11,895 nucleotides of DNA from Chloroflexota bacterium (GTDB lineage Bacteria > Chloroflexota > Ktedonobacteria > Ktedonobacterales > Ktedonobacteraceae), in contig DAHVFL010000092.1 of assembly GCA_027316975.1 (NCBI GenBank), positions 1 to 11,895 on the forward strand, written 5' to 3'. The notes beneath the pieces were generated by a model, which was given only the letters and a program-made list of their open reading frames with translations, had not been told where the DNA came from and did no database searches. Below are positions 7,537 to 11,895 of this stretch, piece after piece. Each line of letters starts with the position of its first letter. The first letter of the stretch is position 1. A program made the position numbers and the translations under genes.

Positions 7537-7560
7537 ATTGATCACAACAATGTGAGCAAT
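7537..7560. promoter_or_regulatory. 24-bp near-perfect inverted repeat, candidate operator of the kinase gene
   Basis: ATTGATCACA (7537-7546) and TGTGAGCAAT (7551-7560) are inverted copies with one mismatch around a 4-bp centre ACAA. The site lies about 28 bp upstream of the kinase ATG and overlaps or follows a possible reverse-strand -10 TATGAT (7564-7559), for which no good -35 is seen. The size fits a dimeric repressor site. The half-sites are CRP-like words but in reversed order, so it is not a standard CRP box. An mRNA hairpin is the alternative. Confidence 0.5.
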
Positions 7561-7816
7561 CATAGCGCAACCAATGAAGGCATGGATAATTTCAATTGAG
7601 CATGACCCGAATAAAAAGGTTTGAATAGTAGATCATTCAGATTTTGATTTATCATGAGAGTATCACAGGTATCTCTATAATGCAAGAGATTTAGCGAAAA
7701 ATGAAGAGTATTGTTGATTCGTAATGAATATCATAGCCGACAAAATACCTGTTTATCCGCTCCTTAAAGCGCGCCAGCTGGCTAAATCAATCTTGAGCAA
7801 CGCCCCTGCATTTCTA
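7561..7816. other. Gene-free AT-rich stretch in the divergent intergenic region
   Basis: No convincing ORF, RNA gene or strong terminator is seen here. It probably contains the reverse-strand promoter of the kinase, but no well-spaced -35/-10 pair stands out. An 8-bp inverted pair, ACAGGTAT (7665-7672) and ATACCTGT (7745-7752), is present at a level chance could explain. Confidence 0.5.
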
Positions 7817-7845
7817 TTGCATCCATCCCCGTTCTCTGCTATACT
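7817..7845 (+). promoter_or_regulatory. Strong predicted sigma70-type promoter for leader and exporter
   Basis: TTGCAT (7817-7822) and TATACT (7840-7845) are separated by 17 bp, and TGC directly precedes the -10 (extended -10). This is the best promoter-like sequence in the window. Transcription would start near 7852, giving a leader of about 225 bases before the exporter start at 8078. Confidence 0.7.
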
Positions 7846-7890
7846 CAGCCTGCCAGCAACCATACTGACAACAATCAGGAGTTCAAGCAC

Positions 7891-7989
7891 ATGAGCGCGT
7901 ATAAACGTAATGCAATCAGCACAAATCAGAGCCAGCAGCCAGGCCCTTCAGAGAGGTTTGGTTCGCTTTGCTTGCCCTCCAGCAGCTAA
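7891..7989 (+). CDS. Predicted 32-residue leader peptide before the exporter gene
   Basis: ATG at 7891 is preceded by AGGAG (7877-7881) at good spacing, and the frame runs 32 codons to TAA at 7987-7989. The peptide begins MSAYKRNAISTNQSQQPGPS and ends LCLPSSS. It resembles no known protein and has no signal peptide. Its stop codon lies about 10 bases before the left arm of a strong terminator. Codons 22-27 (7954-7969) can pair with that arm. This suggests a regulatory leader whose translation decides read-through, but it lacks an obvious run of one amino acid; QQPGP and the terminal Ser run are the only unusual stretches. It could also be a chance ORF. Confidence 0.45.
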   Translation: MSAYKRNAISTNQSQQPGPSERFGSLCLPSSS

Positions 7990-7998
7990 GAAAGAGAC

Positions 7999-8040
7999 AA
8001 AAAAGTCGCCAGACCTTTTGAAGGTCTGGCGACTTTTTTT
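7999..8040 (+). terminator. Strong intrinsic terminator inside the exporter's leader
   Basis: A perfect stem of 17 or more pairs (left arm 8001-8017, loop TTG, right arm 8021-8037) has a GC-rich core GTCGCCAGACC and is flanked by A's on the left and a T run on the right. It would stop transcripts from the promoter at 7817, and because of the A tract may also act in reverse. It lies downstream of a promoter and only about 40 bases before the exporter start, the usual place of an attenuator. The stem sequence may itself belong to a dispersed repeat. Confidence 0.85.
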
Positions 8041-8077
8041 GTTTGAAATACCATCATTAATTCTCAAGGAGCACAAC

Positions 8078-8692
8078 ATGAACGCCAGTTTCTATCTACG
8101 AGGCTTATTGCTCGGTTTTACCATCGCGGCAACGGTTGGCCCCATGTCCATTGTATGCATTCAACGCACATTTCACAAGGGCTACCTGTACGGCCTGGTA
8201 TCGGGTATGGGCATCGCCACCGCTGACGCCATCTACGGCAGCATCGCCGCATTCGGCCTGACCGTAATCACCAGCTTCCTGGTCAGCGAGCAAACCTGGA
8301 TTCGCCTTATCGGCGGGCTGTTCCTCATCTACCTGGGCATCCGCGTCATCCTGACGAAACCAGCGGAAAAAGCAGCCGACGCGCAAGCGCACAACTTCGC
8401 GGGTGCTTACGCCTCCACCCTGCTACTCACGCTGACCAACCCGCTCACTATACTCTCATTCGCCGTCATCTTCGCCGGTCTCGGCCTGGGCGCGACCGGC
8501 GGCAACTACCTCGCGGCAGTTCTAGTCGTTGCCGGAGTCTTCAGCGGTTCCGCAGCATGGTGGTGCATCCTGACCGGAAGCATCAGCCTGCTGCGCAAAC
8601 GCTTCACCCCAACGTGGCTGCGCTGGCTCAACCGCATATCAGGCGCGGCCATCGCCACCTTCGGCATTGTCGCTCTGATCAGTCTGAGATAG
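8078..8692 (+). CDS. LysE/RhtB-family amino-acid exporter
   Basis: The 204 residues and about six hydrophobic segments fit the LysE/RhtB family, inner-membrane secondary transporters that export amino acids such as lysine, homoserine or threonine, probably driven by proton motive force. The N-terminal family signature is clear: GFTIAATVGPMSIVCIQRT, then GYLYGLVSGMGIATADAIYG. A second conserved stretch, LTLTNPLTILSF, follows the central hydrophilic loop (about residues 92-107). ATG 8078 is preceded by AAGGAG (8066-8071). An in-frame ATG at 7910 would add 56 residues encoded across the terminator stem and has no ribosome-binding site, so it is rejected. The substrate is not determinable. Expression is probably set by the leader and terminator upstream. 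The gene converges on the GNAT gene. Confidence 0.88.
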   Translation: MNASFYLRGLLLGFTIAATVGPMSIVCIQRTFHKGYLYGLVSGMGIATADAIYGSIAAFGLTVITSFLVSEQTWIRLIGGLFLIYLGIRVILTKPAEKAADAQAHNFAGAYASTLLLTLTNPLTILSFAVIFAGLGLGATGGNYLAAVLVVAGVFSGSAAWWCILTGSISLLRKRFTPTWLRWLNRISGAAIATFGIVALISLR

Positions 8693-8726
8693 TTACCAGG
8701 TGGCCCCCATAGGCATTCCCTTCGCG

Positions 8727-8787
8727 ACCAGGGCCTCGAGCCTGTCATCCTTCGCTGCGCTCAGGATGACAGGCTCGAGGCCCTGGT
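8727..8787. repeat. Perfect 25-bp inverted repeat between convergent genes
   Basis: The left arm (8727-8751) and right arm (8763-8787) are exact inverted copies around the 11-base loop TCGCTGCGCTC. The inner part, GTCATCCT...AGGATGAC, is the dispersed repeat core seen at 2183 and 11821; the outer ACCAGGGCCTCGAGCC part is specific to this copy. It lies between the exporter and GNAT stop codons and could end transcription from both sides, though it has no T run. Confidence 0.9.
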
Positions 8788-8818
8788 AATTCACTCTACT
8801 GGCATTCGGGGAAGATTG

Positions 8819-9439
8819 CTAGCGCAACATCTTGCCCATGAAAATCGCCACCTCGTGTTCATCGGAACCGGGCGGGTAATGATGCTGGCTAATGCTCCAT
8901 ACCTCCAGACCATTGCGCAGGTAGAAACGGATAGCTGGATAATTAATGTTTTGCGTCTCAAGAAGAATAGCGCGGCATCCACGATTGCGCGCCCAATCCG
9001 CGGCACAGTTGAGCAGCAGCGAGCCGATACCATAGCGACGGAACAGTCGCCCTACGATAATATCCTCGATACGCGCCACAGAGCGCCACTCTTCGACATT
9101 CAGCAAGACCACGCCTGCCACCTGTCCATTAGCCAGCGCCACGTAGCCACCCTGCGCGTTGGCAAGCCTGGCCTCCACCGCTTCGAGCGTGCGCTTGTAC
9201 GCCCGTAAATCCTTGTAAAGGGGCAGATCAACGGGCGTCTCGCGCAACTCAAAGGCGAGCGCGGGTTGACCGGCAATTGGGGTCTGCCCGTCGCCATGCT
9301 CAAAATAGCCATGCACATACAGCGTAAAGATGCGATCCGTCTCAAAACTATAATCCAGCGCGTGCAGCGCGGGCGCGTCTGACATCTCTACCGCCCGCAC
9401 CTCAACCTGCTCGCTGACTTGTGGCTCTGCTCCATCCAT
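8819..9439 (-). CDS. GNAT-family N-acetyltransferase
   Basis: The 206 residues end in a GNAT domain, which transfers an acyl group from acyl-CoA to an amine. The acetyl-CoA loop is RRYGIGS (about residues 134-140), following strand IEDIIVG, and motif B is LETQNINYPAIRFYLRNGLEV. The first 60-80 residues form an N-terminal part containing FETDRIF, reminiscent of streptothricin-type acetyltransferases and their relatives. The substrate cannot be told. It is longer than RimI (about 150 residues), so a RimI role is not assumed despite tsaD being in the same operon. The start at 9439 has only a distant purine-rich stretch (GGGGGAAG), so translation may be weak. It lies 31 bp after the ROK gene and is last in the operon. 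Confidence 0.85.
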   Translation of the reverse strand: MDGAEPQVSEQVEVRAVEMSDAPALHALDYSFETDRIFTLYVHGYFEHGDGQTPIAGQPALAFELRETPVDLPLYKDLRAYKRTLEAVEARLANAQGGYVALANGQVAGVVLLNVEEWRSVARIEDIIVGRLFRRYGIGSLLLNCAADWARNRGCRAILLETQNINYPAIRFYLRNGLEVWSISQHHYPPGSDEHEVAIFMGKMLR

Positions 9440-9470
9440 GATCTGACTTCCCCCTGTTGTATTTACATCG

Positions 9471-10478
9471 CTACACGATGGGGAAGGTATAGCCTGCTTT
9501 CTGCGCGCCTAAACATGCCGCTCCCACCACACCTGAAAAGTCCCCAAGCCTGGCGCGCACGATTTTAGTGTCACGGGCCGGTTTGGAGAGGGCAGTAATG
9601 CGCGCCCGGTGTACTGCGCGTTCAAAAAGCACATCGATAGACTCGATCACGCCTCCGCCCAGGATAATACTTTCCGGGTTAAACAGGTTCATGACCGATG
9701 CCAGCCCATAACCAAGATAATCAGCCGCTTCCGTCACACACTCGATCACCAGCGCATCTTTATGACTAATAGCATTAGCAAGCGTACCGGAGCGAATAAT
9801 TGTCTCGCCCTCTTTTAACTGGTGTTCCGCGTCATCGGCCAGAATAGACGACCGTCCATGATGAATCTCGGACATGATAGCTTTCGTAATAGCCGTGCGC
9901 GAAGCGTAGGCTTCGAGACAGCCGCGACTGCCACACGGACACAGGCGACCACCCGCGTCAATGGTCATATGACCAATCTCGCCGGCAGTACCGCTCAACC
10001 CGGTATACAAGCGCCCATTCTGCACAATCCCGCCCCCAATGCCCGTGCCCACAAAGACACACATGAACGTATGAAAGCCCTGGCCCGAACCATACAAATA
10101 CTCGCCCAGCGCTGCCACTTCCACGTCATTACCAACCGCCACAGGCTTGCCAAATTGCCTGTTGATCAGATCGCCCAGTTGCATATCTTTCACACCCAGA
10201 TTAGGCGCGTCCACAACAACCCCCGCCTGGCGGTCGATCTGACCTGCCGCCCCCGCGCCAACCGCCACGATACCGGCATCTGCTGGCAGCTTCGCATCCT
10301 CAATAGCCATCGCCGATAGTGTAAGAATGCGCTGTGAAACAAACTCCTGCCCCTTTTCAGCGCGCGTGCGCTTGCGAGCCGACGCCACCACCTCACCAGT
10401 CGTAATATCTACCACCGCCGCCAGCGTCTTAGTCCCTCCCAGGTCAATCCCCAGGGCATACACTTTCTGTTTAGCCAT
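9471..10478 (-). CDS. ROK-family sugar kinase (glucokinase-like)
   Basis: This 335-residue cytoplasmic kinase should phosphorylate a hexose, probably glucose or a related sugar, using ATP. It has the phosphate loop DLGGTK (12-17), sugar-binding and catalytic-base GNDVE with Asp118, a second glycine-rich ATP segment FVGTGIGGG (142-150), GEIGH (166-170) and the zinc motif CPCGSRGC (Cys180, 182, 187). All key residues of the ROK kinase branch are present. No N-terminal helix-turn-helix occurs, so it is an enzyme rather than a ROK repressor. ATG 10478 follows GGAGG (10483-10487); the in-frame ATG at 10508 has no such site. It lies 50 bp after tsaD and 31 bp before the GNAT gene, all one operon. 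Glucose versus N-acetylmannosamine or allose specificity is not resolved. Confidence 0.92.
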   Translation of the reverse strand: MAKQKVYALGIDLGGTKTLAAVVDITTGEVVASARKRTRAEKGQEFVSQRILTLSAMAIEDAKLPADAGIVAVGAGAAGQIDRQAGVVVDAPNLGVKDMQLGDLINRQFGKPVAVGNDVEVAALGEYLYGSGQGFHTFMCVFVGTGIGGGIVQNGRLYTGLSGTAGEIGHMTIDAGGRLCPCGSRGCLEAYASRTAITKAIMSEIHHGRSSILADDAEHQLKEGETIIRSGTLANAISHKDALVIECVTEAADYLGYGLASVMNLFNPESIILGGGVIESIDVLFERAVHRARITALSKPARDTKIVRARLGDFSGVVGAACLGAQKAGYTFPIV

Positions 10479-10528
10479 ACAACCTCCAGATGCGCTCCAA
10501 CACGCCATTACAAATATACTGCGCTACA

Positions 10529-11716
10529 TTACGCTTTTACAAAAGGCAGGCTCAAACCCGGAGCAACATCCAGGTCCAGGCCATGCTGCTCGCCCCTGAG
10601 CAGGTGAAAGAAGGCCGCGCTGCCAATCATAGCAGCATTGTCGGTACAATAAGCAACCGGCGGGTAACTCAGCCGGATGCGCAGTGGACGCAATTCCTGT
10701 TCCAGCCGCGTCCGCAGGCTGCTATTGGCCGCCACTCCACCCGCCAGTAAGACGTGTTTCACATGATATTCCTGAGCCGCCAGGCGCGTCTTGACCGCCA
10801 GCACATCAACAACGGCCTCCTGAAAACTGGACGCGAGCAAAGCCACGTTCGCGCCACCCTTTTGTGTGGCCGCCTGCGCTCCCATACGTGTGTACTGGCT
10901 AACCTGCCCGCGCGCCTTCTCGCCACTCGCTGTACCCGCCTGTTGTTCAGACGCGCCTTCAGCCAGGTGCAGGACCGCCGTTTTCAGTCCGCTAAAACTA
11001 AAATCGTGGGTGCCGCGCAGCCATGCTCGCGGCAGGCGATAAGCACCGCGAGCCAGCGAAACTGCCTTGCCCTGCTGCGTGAGTTCCTCTTCGACGCGCT
11101 GCGCCGCCTGCTGAATGGCAGGTCCACCGGGATAGCCCAGACCCAGGATGCGACCCACCTTGTCGAAGGCTTCTCCTGCGGCATCATCGCGTGTGCGGCC
11201 CAGCAGTTCATAGTGACCATGGCCCCGCACCAGCACCAGCTCGCTGTGCGCCCCGGAGATCACCAGGCACAGCAGTGGAAATGTGGGATCGCCCTCCTGG
11301 TACTCCCAGTCAGCATCATCTTCCCGCGTTTGCCGCGCATACGTCGAATTGCGCAGCCAGTTGGCGTAGATATGCGCTTCCAGGTGATTGACGCCCAGAA
11401 AAGGCAATTCATGCGCCAGCGCGATGGCCTTCCCCGCTGTTAATCCGACCAGCAGCGAGCCAGCCAGGCCGGGTCCATAGGTAGCCGCCACCGCGTCGAT
11501 ATGCTCCCAGTTGCACTGCGCCTGCTCCATGGCAGTCTCAATCACCGGAATGATGGTAGCCAGTTGCTGGCGCGAAGCTACTTCCGGCACCACGCCGCCA
11601 TAACGGTCATGGATTTCAATTTGCGAAGCAACTACGTTCGAGAGCAAGTAACGCCCATCCTTGACGATGGCCGCCCCCGTTTCGTCGCATGAACTTTCAA
11701 TACCAAGTATGAGCAT
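10529..11716 (-). CDS. tsaD: tRNA N6-adenosine threonylcarbamoyltransferase TsaD
   Basis: TsaD moves the threonylcarbamoyl group from threonylcarbamoyl-AMP to A37 of tRNAs reading ANN codons (t6A), together with TsaB and TsaE. The family marks are clear: LGIESSCDETGAAIV at the N-terminus, YGGVVPEVASR (39-49), GPGLAGSLLVG (81-91), metal-binding His111 and His115 in NHLEAH, DDAAGEAFDKV (177-187), GGVAANSSLR (326-335) and CTDNAAMIG with Asp359. The usual SGGHT/S loop reads SGAHSEL here. At 395 residues it is about 50 longer than normal; the extra length is mostly a charged loop near 121-143 and a Gln/Gly/Ala-rich loop near 254-289, both probably surface loops. It is first in the operon with the ROK kinase and GNAT genes. 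The start has AAGG about 9 bases upstream. No tsaB or tsaE is in the window. Confidence 0.96.
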   Translation of the reverse strand: MLILGIESSCDETGAAIVKDGRYLLSNVVASQIEIHDRYGGVVPEVASRQQLATIIPVIETAMEQAQCNWEHIDAVAATYGPGLAGSLLVGLTAGKAIALAHELPFLGVNHLEAHIYANWLRNSTYARQTREDDADWEYQEGDPTFPLLCLVISGAHSELVLVRGHGHYELLGRTRDDAAGEAFDKVGRILGLGYPGGPAIQQAAQRVEEELTQQGKAVSLARGAYRLPRAWLRGTHDFSFSGLKTAVLHLAEGASEQQAGTASGEKARGQVSQYTRMGAQAATQKGGANVALLASSFQEAVVDVLAVKTRLAAQEYHVKHVLLAGGVAANSSLRTRLEQELRPLRIRLSYPPVAYCTDNAAMIGSAAFFHLLRGEQHGLDLDVAPGLSLPFVKA

Positions 11717-11738
11717 AATTTTTACCTTACCAGGGCAG

Positions 11739-11779
11739 GGGCCAGCCCCATCCGTATAGGGTACAGGCTGGGCTGGCCC
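11739..11779. repeat. 10-bp inverted repeat upstream of tsaD
   Basis: GGGCCAGCCC (11739-11748) and GGGCTGGCCC (11770-11779) are exact inverted copies with a 21-base spacer. They lie about 23 bases upstream of the tsaD start and could form a hairpin in its 5' untranslated region or be an operator. No T run follows, so a terminator is unlikely. Confidence 0.5.
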
Positions 11780-11820
11780 TTCACTGGGAGGTTTTTCAGA
11801 AAAGAACCGGCCAGCTGGGA

Positions 11821-11895
11821 GGTGTCATCCTGAGCGCAGCGAAGGATCTCTTGCCGGGCCGCACGGAGATCCTTCGCTGCGCTCAGGATGACACC
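11821..11895. repeat. Perfect 30-bp inverted repeat made of two TGTCATCCTGAGCG units
   Basis: The left arm (11821-11850) and right arm (11866-11895) are exact inverted copies around the 15-base spacer TTGCCGGGCCGCACG. Each arm is one full unit of the dispersed repeat, so this is two units head to head. The right arm ends on the last base of the window, so the palindrome could be longer. It lies about 100 bp upstream of tsaD. Confidence 0.92.

Noticed and set aside
7665..7752. ACAGGTAT and ATACCTGT as a distant inverted pair
   Set aside because: Eight bases separated by 72 in an AT-rich gap is within what chance gives, and no other feature supports it.
7910..8077. N-terminal extension of the LysE-type exporter from ATG 7910
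   Set aside because: It would translate the terminator stem, lacks a ribosome-binding site and makes the protein about 56 residues longer than the family; ATG 8078 has a good site.
7852..8077. Lysine riboswitch or T-box in the exporter leader
   Set aside because: No T-box sequence (GGTGG...ACC type) and no convincing lysine-riboswitch core could be found by eye, although a covariance search was not possible.
10754..11443. A 229-codon plus-strand open frame inside tsaD
   Set aside because: It lies wholly antisense to the strongly conserved tsaD gene and has no recognisable domain.

Overview
The window comes from a bacterial chromosome of moderate GC content and is most plausibly from Chloroflexota, class Ktedonobacteria. 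That is an inference from three things: a one-membrane-pass Ser/Thr kinase with an Ala/Thr-rich linker and Cys-containing outer repeats, a tsaD-ROK-GNAT neighbourhood, and dispersed palindromes of the form GTCATCC-TGAGCG-...-GGAT in the gaps. No rRNA, tRNA, CRISPR array, transposase or phage gene was seen.

Layout. (1) Positions 1-2132 (+) hold the 3' part of an Eco57I/type IIG-like N6-adenine DNA methyltransferase, cut by the left edge. (2) Positions 2133-2314 hold a degenerate palindrome copy and a good sigma70-type promoter. (3) Positions 2315-4916 (+) form a tight three-gene operon: a nucleoside phosphorylase-like protein, a 3-hydroxyisobutyrate dehydrogenase-family reductase and a two-cupin metalloprotein. 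This looks like a small catabolic module of unknown substrate. (4) Positions 4948-7508 (-) carry a transmembrane Ser/Thr kinase followed 11 bp later by a small uncharacterised protein; a near-perfect 24-bp inverted repeat lies just upstream of the kinase. (5) Positions 7509-8077 are a long divergent intergenic region. It carries a strong promoter, a 32-codon leader ORF with its own Shine-Dalgarno, and a very strong intrinsic terminator placed before the LysE/RhtB-type exporter at 8078-8692 (+). Part of the leader ORF can pair with the left arm of the terminator, so the region has the architecture of an attenuator. (6) Positions 8693-8818 separate convergent genes and hold a perfect 25-bp inverted repeat. 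(7) Positions 11716-8819 (-) form an operon in the order tsaD (tRNA t6A synthesis), ROK sugar kinase, GNAT acetyltransferase. (8) Positions 11717-11895 hold two inverted repeats, the second a perfect 30-bp palindrome that reaches the right edge.

The observations most worth a second look are the candidate attenuator before the exporter, the duplicated four-cysteine outer domain of the kinase with its coupled partner gene, the unexplained phosphorylase/reductase/bicupin module, and the palindrome family at three gene borders. Most of the genes are recognisable families. No complete, clearly new multi-gene defence or mobile system is visible, although the methyltransferase may belong to one that lies off the left edge.
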